Below, piece after piece: positions 46,521-56,774 of a stretch of 64,000 nucleotides of DNA (within the stretch, counting starts at the first letter, position 1; every line of letters begins with the position of its first letter). The notes beneath the pieces were generated by a model that did not search any database, was not told the origin of the DNA, and saw nothing but the letters and a program-made list of their open reading frames with translations. This DNA comes from CALKJU01 sp046349355 (GTDB taxonomy: Bacteria; Pseudomonadota; Alphaproteobacteria; Geminicoccales; Geminicoccaceae). The position numbers and the translations under genes were made by a program. The DNA lies in assembly GCA_046349355.1 (NCBI GenBank), contig JAXMCM010000019.1:186001-250000 (forward strand), given 5' to 3'.

Positions 46521-47477
46521 ATGCGCTTGTTCCGCACCGCCGCCATGGGCGCGCTGCTCGGCTTGGGGCTGACCGCCGGGATCGCCCGCGCCGAGGACTA
46601 CACCATCGGCTATTCGCAGTTCTGGGGCACCAACCCGTTCCTCGTCACGATGGCCAACGGCGCCAAGAAGGCCATCGGCGAGTGGAAGGAGAAGGGTGTC
46701 AACGTCGACATGATCCTGACCAACGGCGGCGACACCGACACGACCAAGCAGGTCGCCGACCTCGAGGATCTCTACGCCCAGGGCGTGCAGGGCCTGATCC
46801 TGTTCCCCGGCGACAGCATCGTCCTCGCCGAGCCGGTGAAGAACATCTACAACAAGGAGAACATCCCGGTCGTCGTCACCGACATCGGCCTCCAGTCGGG
46901 GACCTGGGACACCTTCATCATCACCGACAACTATGCCGGCGGCCAGTCGGCGGCCGAGCTGATGGCCAAGAACGTGCCGGCCGGTGCCAAGGTCATCACC
47001 TTCGACCACGCCCCCGGCAACGACAACGCGCAGATGCGGCAGAAGGGCTTCGAGGACAAGGCCAAGGAGCTGGGCCTCGACGTCCAGCAGGAGAAGTTCC
47101 TCAAGCTGAGCCTCGAGGAAGGCCGCAAGCTGATGGAGGACACCCTCGTCGCCATCCCCGACATCAAGGGCGTCTTCTTCTTCAACCAGGCCGTCGCCCA
47201 GGGTGCCGCCGCGGCCCTGGCCGCCGCCAACCGCACCGACGTCCAGCTCGTCTCCTTCGACCTCGACCCGGTCTCCTACCAGATGGTCAAGGACGGCAAG
47301 ATCCTGGGACTCGTCGTCCAGGACCCGTTCAAGATGGGCTACGAGGGCATGAACGCCATGGTGACCAAGCTGCAGGGCGGGACCCCGGTCGCCCGGATGG
47401 ACATCCCGACCAGCCTGCTCACCAAGGAGAACGCCGACCAGTTCGCCAAGGACCCGCAGGTGACGGGCGGCCAGTAA
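46521..47477 (+). CDS. Sugar ABC transporter substrate-binding protein, RbsB/type I periplasmic-binding fold
   Basis: 318 residues, intact, AGGGGG upstream. Signal peptide MRLFRTAAMGALLGLGLTAG cut near ARA-ED. Mature protein: YTIGYSQFWGTNPFLVTMAN, VDMILTNGGDTDTTKQVADL, GVQGLILFPGDS, ITFDHAPGNDNAQMRQKGF and a hinge DLDPVSYQMVKDGKILGLV. First gene of an RbsBAC-like importer. Confidence 0.92.
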   Translation: MRLFRTAAMGALLGLGLTAGIARAEDYTIGYSQFWGTNPFLVTMANGAKKAIGEWKEKGVNVDMILTNGGDTDTTKQVADLEDLYAQGVQGLILFPGDSIVLAEPVKNIYNKENIPVVVTDIGLQSGTWDTFIITDNYAGGQSAAELMAKNVPAGAKVITFDHAPGNDNAQMRQKGFEDKAKELGLDVQQEKFLKLSLEEGRKLMEDTLVAIPDIKGVFFFNQAVAQGAAAALAAANRTDVQLVSFDLDPVSYQMVKDGKILGLVVQDPFKMGYEGMNAMVTKLQGGTPVARMDIPTSLLTKENADQFAKDPQVTGGQ

Positions 47478-47490
47478 GTCTGATCGGAGC

Positions 47491-47516
47491 GGCGGCCGGC
47501 CCAGGGGTCGGCCGCC
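47491..47516 (+). terminator. Intercistronic hairpin after binding-protein gene
   Basis: GGCGGCCG-N10-CGGCCGCC, an 8-bp perfect GC stem 14 bases past the stop and 8 bases before the ATPase ATG. No T tract, so it is more likely a 3' stabiliser or attenuator that keeps binding-protein mRNA in excess than a full terminator. Confidence 0.5.
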
Positions 47517-47523
47517 CTTCGCC

Positions 47524-49046
47524 ATGGCGGACACGCAGGCTCCGCTCCTCGACTGTCGCGGGATCGTCAAGACGTTCCCCGGCGTCCAGGCGCTCAAGGG
47601 CGTCGACTTCGCGGTCCGGCCGGGCCGCGTCCACGGCCTCGTCGGCGAGAACGGCGCCGGCAAGTCGACCCTGACCAAGGTCATCGCCGGGCTCTACGGG
47701 CCCGACGGCGGCACGCTGTCGCTCGACGGCCAGCCGCTGGCCCTGCGCGGCACCGACGACGCCCTCGCCCGCGGCATCGTCACCGTCCACCAGGACATCA
47801 ACCTGATCCCCACCCAGACGGTGGCGGAGAACGTCTTTCTCGCCAACGAGCCGACCATCGGCCGGCTCGGCGTGGTGCGCATGCGCGAGATGCGCGCCCG
47901 CACCGCCGAGCTGCTCGAGCGCTACGGCATCCGCGTCTCGCCCGACAGCCTCGTCTCGGCCCTGCCCAACGACCAGCGCAAGATGGTCCAGATCGTCAAG
48001 GCGATCAGCCGCAAGGCGCGGGTCCTGCTGCTCGACGAGCCGACCTCGTCGCTGACCGACGACGAGGTCCGCCTCGTCCTGCGCCTGATCCGCGACCTCG
48101 CCGCCCAGGGCACCGGCATCGTCTTCATCTCGCACTACCTGAGCGAGGTCTTCGAGGTCTGCGACGAGATCACGGTGCTGCGCGACGGCGCCGTGGTGCT
48201 GGCCACGGAGACGCCGGCGACGAGCCTGCCGGACGTGGTCGCCGCCATGATCGGCCGCCGGCTGGAAACGCCGGAGCGCCGCGCCGGGCGCGAGCTGCCG
48301 AGCGAGCCGCTGCTCGAGGTCGAGGGCCTGCGCGTGCGCAACGGCCCGCGCAACGTCTCGCTGACCCTGCACAAGGGCGAGATCCTCGGCATCACCGGCC
48401 TCACCGGCTCCGGCCTGACCGAGCTCGCCAAGGCGCTGTTCGGCAGCCCCGACACCCGCCGCGAGGCCGGCCGCGTCCGCCTCGACGGCCGCGAGCTGAC
48501 CCTGCGCGACCCGACCGAGGCGCTGGCCGCCGGCATCGTGCTGCTGACCAACGACCGCCTGCGCGAGGGCATCCTCCCGGACTTCACGATCCAGGAGAAC
48601 GTCGTCCTGCCGGTGCTCGACCGCTTCGCCGGCCTCCTCGGCCGGCTCGACCTCGGCGCCATCGGCGAGGCCGCGCGCGACGCCATCCGCCGGCTGCGGG
48701 TGCGCGCCCCGGCCCGCAGACGCCGGCCCGGTCGCTCAGCGGCGGCAACCAGCAGAAGGTCCTGTTCGCCAAGTGGCTGGGGACGAAGCCGCGGGTCTTC
48801 ATCATGGACGAGCCGACCATCGGCATCGATGTCGGCTCCAAGGCCGAGATCCGCGAGATGATCCGCAGCATCGCCGCCGACGGCGTCGGCATCGTGCTGA
48901 TCACCGCCGAGATCGACGAGCTGACCACGCTCTGCGACCGCGTGCTGGTGATGTTCAGGGGCAATGTCGTGGCCGAGATGGCCGGCGGGGCGATCGAGCG
49001 GGGAGCCATCCTGCACGCCTCGGTCAGCGGGAGGATGGCGGCGTGA
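47524..49046 (+). CDS. Sugar ABC transporter ATP-binding protein, RbsA-like double ATPase (frame broken once)
   Basis: About 507 residues when the GGG-to-GG break near 48712 is repaired. First cassette: GENGAGKSTLTKVIAGL, HQDINLIPTQTVAENVF, LPNDQRKMVQIVKAI, LLLDEPTSSLTDDE. Second cassette: GITGLTGSGLTELAKALFG, SLSGGNQQKVLFAKWLG, IMDEPTIGIDVGSK. The first signature motif (LPNDQRK) is non-canonical, and the second is canonical, as is usual for RbsA/MglA proteins. Confidence 0.92.
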
Positions 49047-50023
49047 GCGCATCGTCGGCGGGGCTCGAGGGCGGCAACCGCTCGCGCGAGCTGCTGCGCC
49101 AGTCCTACGGCCTGATCCAGGCCCTGGCGGTGCTGGCGGTGCTGGTCGTCGTCATGTCGATCCTGTCGCCGCGCTTCCTCAGCTGGATCAACATCTCCAA
49201 CCTGATGGGCCAGATGGCCGTGCCGCTGATCGTGGCGGCCGGCATGACCATCGTCATGATCGCCGGCGAGTTCGACATCTCGGTCGGCTCGGTGGTGGCG
49301 CTGAGCGCTGCCGTCTCGGCGGCGGTGATGCTCCAGTACGGGATCTTCGCCGGCGTCGTGCTGTCGCTGCTGATCGGCCCGGCCATCGGCTGGCTGAACG
49401 GCGTCGTCACCACCAAGGGCCGGATCCCGTCCTTCATCGTCACGCTGGGCACGCTGATGATGGCCCGGTCGCTGGCCTTCGTCGTCACCGGCGGCAAGGT
49501 CATCTCGGACCTGCCCGAGGCGTTCAAGGCGATCGGCCAGGAGCGCATCGTCGGCGTGCCGGTCCCGTTCCTGATCGCGATCCTGACCTACCTCGTCGGC
49601 TGGTTCGTGCTGACCCGCACCGCCTTCGGCAAGCGCGTCTACGCCGTCGGCGCCAACCGGATGGTGGCGACGCTGTCCGGCATCCGCGCCGACCGGGTCA
49701 AGATCCAGTGCATGATGATCGTCGGCTTCACCGCCTCGTTCGCCGGCAACCTGCTGCTCGCCCGGATCGGCGCCATCCAGGCCGACACCGCCCGCGGCCT
49801 CGAGTTCGAGGTCATCGCCGCCGTCGTCATCGGCGGCACCAGCCTGTACGGCGGCCAGGGCAACATCCTGCGCACCATCATCGGCGTGATCATCATCGCC
49901 CTGATCCGCAACTTCCTGAACCTGTCGCGGATCGACATCTTCTGGCAGGACTTCGCCACCGGCGCGATCATCATCGCCGCGGTGCTGCTGGACGCCCTGC
50001 AGAAGCGCGTCGGCCGGGCCTGA
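49043..50023 (+). CDS. Sugar ABC transporter permease, RbsC-like
   Basis: 326 residues from a GTG that overlaps the ATPase stop. GMTIVMIAGEFDISVGSVVA, GRIPSFIVTLGTLMMARSLA, TAFGKRVYAVGANRMVATLS and VIGGTSLYGGQGNILRTIIG are typical of RbsC/XylH-type permeases. Last gene of the importer; 90 bases of unremarkable sequence follow. Confidence 0.93.
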   Translation: MSASSAGLEGGNRSRELLRQSYGLIQALAVLAVLVVVMSILSPRFLSWINISNLMGQMAVPLIVAAGMTIVMIAGEFDISVGSVVALSAAVSAAVMLQYGIFAGVVLSLLIGPAIGWLNGVVTTKGRIPSFIVTLGTLMMARSLAFVVTGGKVISDLPEAFKAIGQERIVGVPVPFLIAILTYLVGWFVLTRTAFGKRVYAVGANRMVATLSGIRADRVKIQCMMIVGFTASFAGNLLLARIGAIQADTARGLEFEVIAAVVIGGTSLYGGQGNILRTIIGVIIIALIRNFLNLSRIDIFWQDFATGAIIIAAVLLDALQKRVGRA

Positions 50024-50113
50024 CCCCGCCGCGGTGTGCCGAAGGCCATAGCCGGCGGAGCCCCTTCCGGTCGAAGATGACGGTGCCGGCCCAAGCGCCG
50101 GGCGGAGGTCACC

Positions 50114-51279
50114 ATGCTCGTCGAGCTGATGCTGTGGTGCTTCGTCCTCATCATGCTGATGGCGGTGGTCCTCGCCGCCCTCTACCGCCGCACCGGGGTC
50201 ATGTCGCACCACGCCCTGACGCAGTGGCGGCCGATGAAGGGGGCGTCGGGCGGCGAGTTCGTCGAGCTCTGGCGGCTCGCCTACGCGGCCGGCCTCGGCG
50301 GTGCCGGCGTGCTGCGCCCGTTCATCAAGCCGGGCGCCCCCGACCTCTACGCGACCTCGCCGCCCGAGGCCTACCGCAGCTCGCTGGAAACGCCCGAGTT
50401 CGTCCGCCTGCCGTGGGTCCTGGCCTTCGTCTTCTGCCTGATCGTCGTCGGGTTCTCGTCCTTCGTGCTGGTCGGTCCCCTGCACGTCGTCGCCGAGCAC
50501 CTGCGGGCCATGCTGCTCGCCGGCTCGCTGCTGCGCGACTTCGTCGGCAACTCGGGCCTCGCCACCACGCCGGCGGCGGTCCAGCACCAGATCGAGGCCC
50601 TGAACTGGATGATGACCGCCTTCATCGGCAGCTACATCTGGTCGATCGGCTACCTGCTCTGGCGCATGGGCCAGCGCGACGTCACCGGCCACGTCTTCAA
50701 CACCGTCAGCGTGCGCATGCTGGTCGCCGGGCTGATGGGCGTGGTGCTGTTCCAGGTGTTCGGCGGCACCGACGCCGTCGGCGGCTGGCCGCTGCTGCTG
50801 CCGCTGGCGGCCGGGCTCGTGCCGCAATGGGTGATGTCGTGGGTGCTGCGCAAGATCCAGGCGATGCTGCAGTCGGAGGAGGAGCAGCGCACCCAGCTGA
50901 GCCTGACCCTGCTCGAGGGCATCGACGAGCTGGTCCGGGTCCGCCTGTCCGAGGCCGGCGTCGACGACGCCCAGGCCTCGCCGCGGTCAACCCCGTGCGC
51001 GTCGCCCTGCAGACGCCCTTCCCGTTCTCCGGCATCGTCGACTGGGTCGGCCAGGCGCAGCTGCTGCTGCATGCCAAGCCCGAGAGGTTCCGCAAGCTGT
51101 CCGAGCACGGCGTGCGCACCTCGACCGACCTGATGGCGCTCGACGACGCCACCCGCGCCGCGCTCGGCACGACGGTGGGCCTCGACCTCGCCACCATGGC
51201 GAAGGCGTTCCTCGCCGACCCGACCTACCTGCGCCACGCCGAGGTCGTCCGCCGCATGGCGCAGACCTCGCCACCGTGA
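50114..51279 (+). CDS. Unrecognised multi-pass membrane protein with conserved C-terminal helical domain (frame broken once)
   Basis: About 388 residues. Five likely membrane helices (residues about 2-23, 98-120, 155-178, 198-218 and 225-245), then a soluble tail: SLTLLEGIDELVRVRLSEAG, VDDAQALAAVNPVRVALQTP and GIVDWVGQAQLLLHAKPE. That tail repeats a helix-hairpin-like pattern (first LLEGIDELVR, later HGVRTSTDLMALDDATRAAL). A CCC-to-CC break near 50985 splits the frame. The stop overlaps the next gene. I cannot assign a function; it resembles conserved hypothetical integral membrane proteins of proteobacteria. Confidence 0.75.
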
Positions 51280-51755
51280 GCGCCGACCGCGACATTCCGG
51301 GCGTCGTCGCCCCGCCGCCGCTGCTGTTCGTCGGCACCGTGCTGCTCGGCATCGTCCTCGACTGGCTGGTTCCGGCACGGCTCTGGCCCGAGGCCGCAGC
51401 GACGACGCTGCGCTGGGCTGCGGGCGGCCTGCTCTTCGTCCTCGCCGCCGGTCTGGCGCTGTGGGCCGAGCGTGCCTTCAAGGCCGTCGGCACCGAGGTC
51501 CGGCCCTGGCGCCCGAGCACGGCGCTGGCCGCGTCGGGCCCCTACCGGTTCACCCGCAACCCGATGTATCTGGGCCTGCTGCTCGGGACGATCGGGATCG
51601 CGCTGGGCCTCGACAACCCGTGGCTGCTGGGGCTCGTCGTGCCACTGGCGCTGGTGCTGCGCTACGGCGTGATCGCCCGCGAGGAGGCCTATCTCGAGCG
51701 CAAGTTCGGCGACGGCTACACGACCTACAAGGCCAGCGTCCGGCGCTGGCTCTAG
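51276..51755 (+). CDS. Isoprenylcysteine carboxyl methyltransferase (ICMT)/phospholipid methyltransferase family protein
   Basis: 159 residues, four membrane helices, GTG start overlapping the upstream stop. The family core is complete: GPYRFTRNPMYLGLLLGTIG and REEAYLERKFGDGYTTYKAS followed by VRRWL. These S-adenosylmethionine-dependent membrane enzymes methylate lipids or prenylated cysteines; in bacteria most are uncharacterised. Confidence 0.88.
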   Translation: MSADRDIPGVVAPPPLLFVGTVLLGIVLDWLVPARLWPEAAATTLRWAAGGLLFVLAAGLALWAERAFKAVGTEVRPWRPSTALAASGPYRFTRNPMYLGLLLGTIGIALGLDNPWLLGLVVPLALVLRYGVIAREEAYLERKFGDGYTTYKASVRRWL

Positions 51756-51771
51756 ACCGCAGGGGGATCGG

Positions 51772-52771
51772 ATGAGTCTCGAATCGGGGTGATCGGCGCC
51801 GGCGTCATGGGTGCCGACCATGTGCGGACCATCGCCAACGCCGTGGCCCGCGCGCATGTCGTGGCCGTCTGCGACGCCGACGCGGCGCGCGCCGAGGCCG
51901 CCGCCGCCAGCGCCCACGGCGCCCGGGCGATGACCGATCCCTTCGCCCTGATCGCCGATCCGGCGGTGCAGGCGGTCGTCGTCGTCTCGCCCGACGAGAC
52001 CCACCTCGCCTACACGCTGGCCGGCCTCAAGGCCGGCAAGCCGGTGCTCTGCGAGAAGCCGCTGGCCCCCACCCAGGCCGAGTGCCTGCAGATCATCGAG
52101 GCCGAGACGGCGATCGGCCGCCGCATGGTCCAGGTCGGCTTCATGCGCCGCTTCGACCCGGCCTACGAGGACATGAAGAAGGGCCTCGATGCCGGTGCGA
52201 TCGGCCCGGCGCTGCTGCTGCACTGCGTGCACCGCAACGCCACCGCCCCGGTGTTCTTCCACTCGATGATGACGATCACCAATGCCGCGGTGCACGAGTT
52301 CGACATCATCCGCTGGCTGCTGTCCGACGAGATCGTCCGCATCCACGTCATGCGCTCGCGCCCGACCTCGGCCAGCAAGTCGCGCGACCCGATCTTCCTC
52401 GTCGTCGAGACCGCGTCGGCGTGCTCGCCGACGTCGAGGTGTTCGTCAACGCCGCCTACGGCTACGACATCCGCACCGAGCTGGTCGGCGAGAAGGGCAC
52501 GCTCACCATGGCCCCGCCGGTCACCGCCGAGCTCCGCTCGACCGGCCACTTCTCCTTCCCCTTCGCCGGCGACTGGCGCCCCCGCTTCGCCGCCGCCTAC
52601 CGCCGCCAGATGCAGGCCTGGGTCGATTCGATCGGCTCCGGCAAGCCGGTGGGTGCCAGCGCCTGGGACGGCCTCGTCGCCATCGCCATCGCCGAGGCCG
52701 GCATCAAGTCGCTGGAAACTGGTGCCGCGGTCGACATCGCCCTGCCGCCGAAGCCGGCGCTCTACGGCTGA
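51772..52771 (+). CDS. Gfo/Idh/MocA family oxidoreductase (frame broken twice)
   Basis: About 333 residues. ATG 51772 (AGGGGG upstream) followed almost at once by a one-base break (51780); then IGVIGAGVMGADHVRTIANA, VVSPDETHLAYTLAGLKAGK, PVLCEKPLAPTQAECL with the conserved Lys, and VHEFDIIRWLLSDE. A second break near 52412 precedes GVLADVEVFVNAAYGYDIRT. The EKP lysine and HEFD region match inositol/sugar 1- or 2-dehydrogenases (MviM). Probably acts on a sugar brought in by the importer upstream. Confidence 0.9.
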
Positions 52772-52777
52772 GTCAGG

Positions 52778-53472
52778 CTACACCACCGTCCCGAACAGGG
52801 CGCCTACGGCCGACGTCAGCGCCATCGCCAGGGCCCCCCAGAAGGCGACCCGGACCGCCCCGCGGAGCATGCTGGCCCCGCCGGTCCGGGCGCCGACAGC
52901 ACCCAGCAGGGCGCCAGGAACAGCAGCGTCGCGACGCTGACCACCGGCACCAGCGTCCCGGCCGGCGCCACCAGTACCAGCACCAGCGGCAGCGCCGCCC
53001 CGGCGGCGAAGCTGGCGGCCGAGGCCAGCGCCGCCTGCACCGGCCGGGCCGCGGTGATCTCCGAGATGCCCAGCTCGTCGCGGGCATGGGCACCCAGCGC
53101 GTCCTTGGCCATCAGCTGCAGCGCCACCTCGCGGGCGAGCTCCGGCTTCAGCCCGCGCTGCACGTAGATCGCCGCCAGCTCGCGCCGCTCGGCCTCGATG
53201 TCGTCGCGCAGCTCGGCCCGCTCGCGGGCGAGGTCGGCGGCCTCGGTGTCGGCCTGCGAGCTGACCGAGACATACTCGCCGGCGGCCATCGACATCGCCC
53301 CGGCGACCATGCCGGCGACGCCGGCCAGCAGCACGTCGCGCGGTGCGGCAGCCGCGGCGGCGACGCCGACGATCAGGCTCGCCGTCGACAGGATGCCGTC
53401 ATTGGCGCCGAGCACGGCGGCGCGCAGCCAGCCGATGCGGTCGACGAGGTGACGCTCGGCATGGCGTGGCAT
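52778..53472 (-). CDS. VIT1/CCC1 family Fe/Mn transporter-like protein (frame broken once)
   Basis: About 231 residues. VDRIGWLRAAVLGANDGILS, GMVAGAMSMAAGEYVSVSSQ and the cytosolic metal-binding helix region ERAELRDDIEAERRELAAIY are the VIT/CCC1 core; C-terminal helices follow after a break near 52912. The family exports or sequesters Fe(II)/Mn(II). Only this gene in the 46-58 kb block faces left until the sulfotransferase. ATG 53472 has GCGGAG 8 bases upstream. Confidence 0.88.
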
Positions 53473-53492
53473 CGGCGGGCTCCGCTGCGAAT

Positions 53493-53513
53493 CCGCCGGC
53501 TTCCGGCCGGCGG
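53493..53513 (-). promoter_or_regulatory. Hairpin in the leader of the VIT-family gene
   Basis: CCGCCGGC-TTCCG-GCCGGCGG, an 8-bp perfect stem with 5-base loop, 21 bases upstream of the minus-strand ATG and within the 100-base divergent region shared with the aldo/keto reductase. It leaves the ribosome site free. It may be structural only. Confidence 0.3.
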
Positions 53514-53572
53514 CGAACTTTGCCAAAACGGCCCCGGCCGGACCAACGGCGATCGAGGGGGAGGCACGCGAC

Positions 53573-54600
53573 ATGGACCCGCAGGCGAAGCGCAGGCTCG
53601 GCAAGTCGGGGGTCGAGCTCCCCTGTTCGGCTTCGGCGGCGCGCCGCTCGGCGACCTGTTCGTCAAGGTCAGCGAGGAGGACGCCGAGGCGACGCTGGCC
53701 GGCGCCTGGGACAACGGCATCCGCTACTACGACACGGCACCGTGGTACGGCCGCGGCCAGTCCGAGCACCGCTTCGGCCGCTTCCTCTACCGCAAGCCGC
53801 GCGGCGAGTTCGTCCTGTCGACCAAGGTCGGCCGCGTGCTGAAGGCGCCGAAGAACCCCGACAGCTTCGACACCGGCTTCTGGTCGGGCGGCCTGCATTT
53901 CGACCATGTCTTCGACTACGGCTACGACGCGGTCATGCGCGCCTACGAGGACTGCCTGCAGCGCCTCGGCATGAACCGCATCGACCTGCTGATCATCCAC
54001 GACCTCGACTTCTGGCACCACGCCACCGAGCTGAAGGTGAACGCCTATCTCGGCCAGCTGGTCACCGGCGGCTTCCGGGCGCTCGAGGAGCTGCGCCGCG
54101 GCGGGCAGATCCGCGCCATCGGCGCCGGCATCAACGAGCTCGGCATGATGCCGCGCTTCCTCGACCTGTTCGACATGGACTTCTTCCTCTGCGCGCTGCG
54201 CTACACGCTGATGGAGCACGACACGCTCGACAGCGAGCTGCCCTACTGCCAGCGCCGCGACGTCGGCCTCGTCATCGGCGGCGTGTTCTCCTCGGGCATC
54301 ACCGCCACCGGCGCGGTGCCCGGGGCCAAGTACAACTACGCCGACGCCACGCCCGAGGTGATGGACAAGGTCCGGCGCATCGAGGCGGTCTGCCAGCGCC
54401 ACAAGGTGCCGCTGCAGGCGGCGGCGCTGCAGTTCCCGTTCGGCCACCCTTGCGTCACCTCGGTCATCCCCGGCGCCATCAGGCCCGAGCAGATCGCCGC
54501 CAACCTCGCCAACTTCCGCCACCCGATCCCGGCGGCGTTCTGGGAGGAGCTGCGGCACGAGAAGCTGATCCGCGCCGACGCGCCCGTGCCGACCGCATAG
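53573..54600 (+). CDS. Aldo/keto reductase, aldose 1-dehydrogenase type (frame broken once)
   Basis: About 342 residues, ATG preceded by GGGGGAGG. After a CCCCC-to-CCCC break near 53625: FGFGGAPLGDLFVKVSEEDA, YYDTAPWYGRGQSEHRFGRF (Asp and Tyr of the tetrad), VLSTKVGRVL (Lys) and LLIIHDLDFW (His). The N-terminal fold and the ENYADATPEV-like C-terminal part resemble D-threo-aldose/L-fucose 1-dehydrogenases. It would oxidise a free sugar to the lactone with NAD(P). Confidence 0.88.
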
Positions 54601-54647
54601 GGTCGCCGCCTGCTGCAACGCGGCATGGATCGGGCTATTCCTGATCC

Positions 54648-55541
54648 ATGACCCGGCAGAACGAGGCAGGCGACCACGACGTGCGGCTGGCCGACGGCCG
54701 CACCGTCCGCGTCGCCCGCTTCGGCCCGCGCGGGCGGCTGCCGATCGTCTACCTGCACGGCTTCCTCGGCAGCCGCATCGAGCCGCGCGTCGCCGGTCCG
54801 CTCGACGCCGACATCGTGGCCCCCGACCGGCCGGGCTATGGCGGCTCCGATCCCTCCCGGCCGCCGTCGCTGCGCCGCTTCGCCCACGACCTCGGCGAGG
54901 TTCTCGATGCCCTCGGCATCGACCGCTTCGCCGTGCTCGGCGCCTCGGCCGGGGCACCCTACGCGCTGGCCGTCTGCGCCACGCTCGGGCCGCGCGTCGC
55001 CCGCTGCGTGCTCGCCGCCGGGGTCGCCGGCCGCTCGGCCATCGCTGCCGGCGGCGGCACGGTGATGCTGCTGCGGCAGATGCGCCGGCACCTCGTCGCC
55101 GTCCGCAAGCTGCTGCCGCCGACCGCGAAGCTGGCGCTGCGGCTGGGCGCCGACCGGCCGATCCTCGACCTGCTGTTCGCCATGGGCCGCGAGCACTTCG
55201 CCCCGGGAATCGACCGCGCGCACCTGTCGCGCACGCTGATCGCCTCGCTGCGCGAGGGCACCCGGCGCGGCATGGACGGACCGCTCGCCGACATCGAGAT
55301 CCTGACCAAGCCCTGGGACGTCGATCCCACGACGGTGACGACGCCGGTCCTCGTCCTGCACGGTGCCGACGACCTCGTCGTGCCGCCGGCGCACGCCGCC
55401 TGGTATGCGAGCACCCTGCCGCAGGCCCGCGTCCGCATCGTGCCGCGCACCGGGCACATCTCGCTGGTCGTCAACCTTGCCGGCGAGATGGTCGACGAGC
55501 TGGCCCCGGCCCCTATCGACAGCCCCGCCCCGGCCGTCTAG
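54648..55541 (+). CDS. Alpha/beta hydrolase
   Basis: 297 residues, intact. Oxyanion region YLHGFLGSRIEPR, nucleophile elbow VLGASAGAPYALAV (Ser), acid in LVLHGADDLVVPP and His in RTGHISLVVNLAG. TATTCC lies 7-12 bases before the ATG, so a very short leader is possible. Substrate unknown; in this setting it could open a sugar lactone or an ester. Confidence 0.9.
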   Translation: MTRQNEAGDHDVRLADGRTVRVARFGPRGRLPIVYLHGFLGSRIEPRVAGPLDADIVAPDRPGYGGSDPSRPPSLRRFAHDLGEVLDALGIDRFAVLGASAGAPYALAVCATLGPRVARCVLAAGVAGRSAIAAGGGTVMLLRQMRRHLVAVRKLLPPTAKLALRLGADRPILDLLFAMGREHFAPGIDRAHLSRTLIASLREGTRRGMDGPLADIEILTKPWDVDPTTVTTPVLVLHGADDLVVPPAHAAWYASTLPQARVRIVPRTGHISLVVNLAGEMVDELAPAPIDSPAPAV

Positions 55542-55577
55542 GCCATCCAGCCAAGGTAGCCTTGGGGGAGGCGGGCG

Positions 55578-56763
55578 ATGGCCAGCATCACGCGGGTCGA
55601 GGTGCATGTGTTCCGCTACGAGGTCCACGACCTCGACCTGCCGGCGCACGGTGCCGCGGGCGTCGGCAACCTCGTCTGGCGCAAGGGCGGCCGGATGCCC
55701 TGCACCCGCTACGCCGTCACCATCGCCAGCAGCGACGGGGCGCGCGGCGAGTACGTCACCCACTGGGTCGGCACGCCGTCCTCGCTCGGCCAGACGCTGA
55801 TGCTGGCGCCGCACCTGCTGGGCCGCGACCCCGACGCGCGCGAGGCCATCTACGACGACCTCAAGCGCGAGATCCGCGCCTACGACCACATGGGCCACGG
55901 GCCGATCGACATCGCCTTGTGGGACCTCGCCGGCAAGCGGCTGGGGACCTCGGTCGCCCGCCTGCTCGGCGGCTTCCGCAGCCGCCTGCCGACCTATGCC
56001 AGCACCTACCACGCCCAGGACGAGCCCGGCGGCCTCGACACGCCCGGCCTTCGCCGACTACGCCGTCGCCTGCAGGGAGCGCGGCTTCGCCGGCTTCAAG
56101 ATCCACGGCTGGCACGACGGCGACGTCCGCAGGGAGGCGGCCAACGTGCTGGGCGTGCGCAAGGCCGTCGGCGACGGCTGGCCCCTGATGATCGACCCGG
56201 CCTGCGAGCTGCGCACCTGGATGGACGCGCTCCATGTCGGCCGCGCCTGCGACGAGGCCGGCTATTTCTGGTTCGAGGACCCCTACCGCGACAGCGGCGT
56301 CTCGCCGACCGGCCACCAGCGCCTGCGCGAGAAGCTGAAGACGCCGCTGCTGGTCAGCGAGCACGTGCGCGGCCTCGAGCAGAAGGCGGGATTCCTGCTC
56401 GCCGGCGGCTGCGACATGATCCACGCCGACCCCGAGTACGACATGGGCATCACCGGGGCCATGAAGATCGCCCACTTCTGCGAGGCGCTGGGCCTCGACG
56501 TGCAGTACCACGCCTGCGGGCCGGCCCACCGCGCGGTGATGGCCGCCACCCGGAACACCCATTTCTACGAGATGGCGCTGGTCGGCCCCGGCATGCCCAA
56601 CGCCGTCCCGCCGGTCTACACCTGCGGCTACTCCGACCAGCCCGAGGACCTCGGCAAGGACGGCTGCGTCCCGGTCCCCGACGGGCCCGGCCTCGGCGTC
56701 GCCTACGACTGGGCGTTCATCGAGAAGAACCGCGTCCAGCACCACGTCTTCGCACGCGACTGA
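55578..56763 (+). CDS. Enolase superfamily (mandelate racemase/muconate-lactonizing-like) protein, probable acid-sugar dehydratase (frame broken once)
   Basis: About 395 residues, GGGGGAGGCG before the ATG. N-terminal capping domain then barrel, joined over a two-base break near 56048. Catalytic region: GFAGFKIHGWHDGD (Lys-x-His), metal ligands in LMIDPACELRTW, WFEDPYRDSG and LLVSEHVRGLE, then MIHADPEYDMGITGAMKIAH and VQYHACGPAHR. Acid-sugar dehydratases and racemases share this layout. Neighbouring AKR and lactonase genes favour a sugar-acid substrate. Confidence 0.88.
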
Positions 56764-56774
56764 GGAGCGGGCCG

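Noticed and set aside
53493..53513. A known riboswitch upstream of the VIT gene
   Set aside because: Only a simple hairpin; the multi-helix layout of yybP-ykoY or other metal riboswitches is not present.
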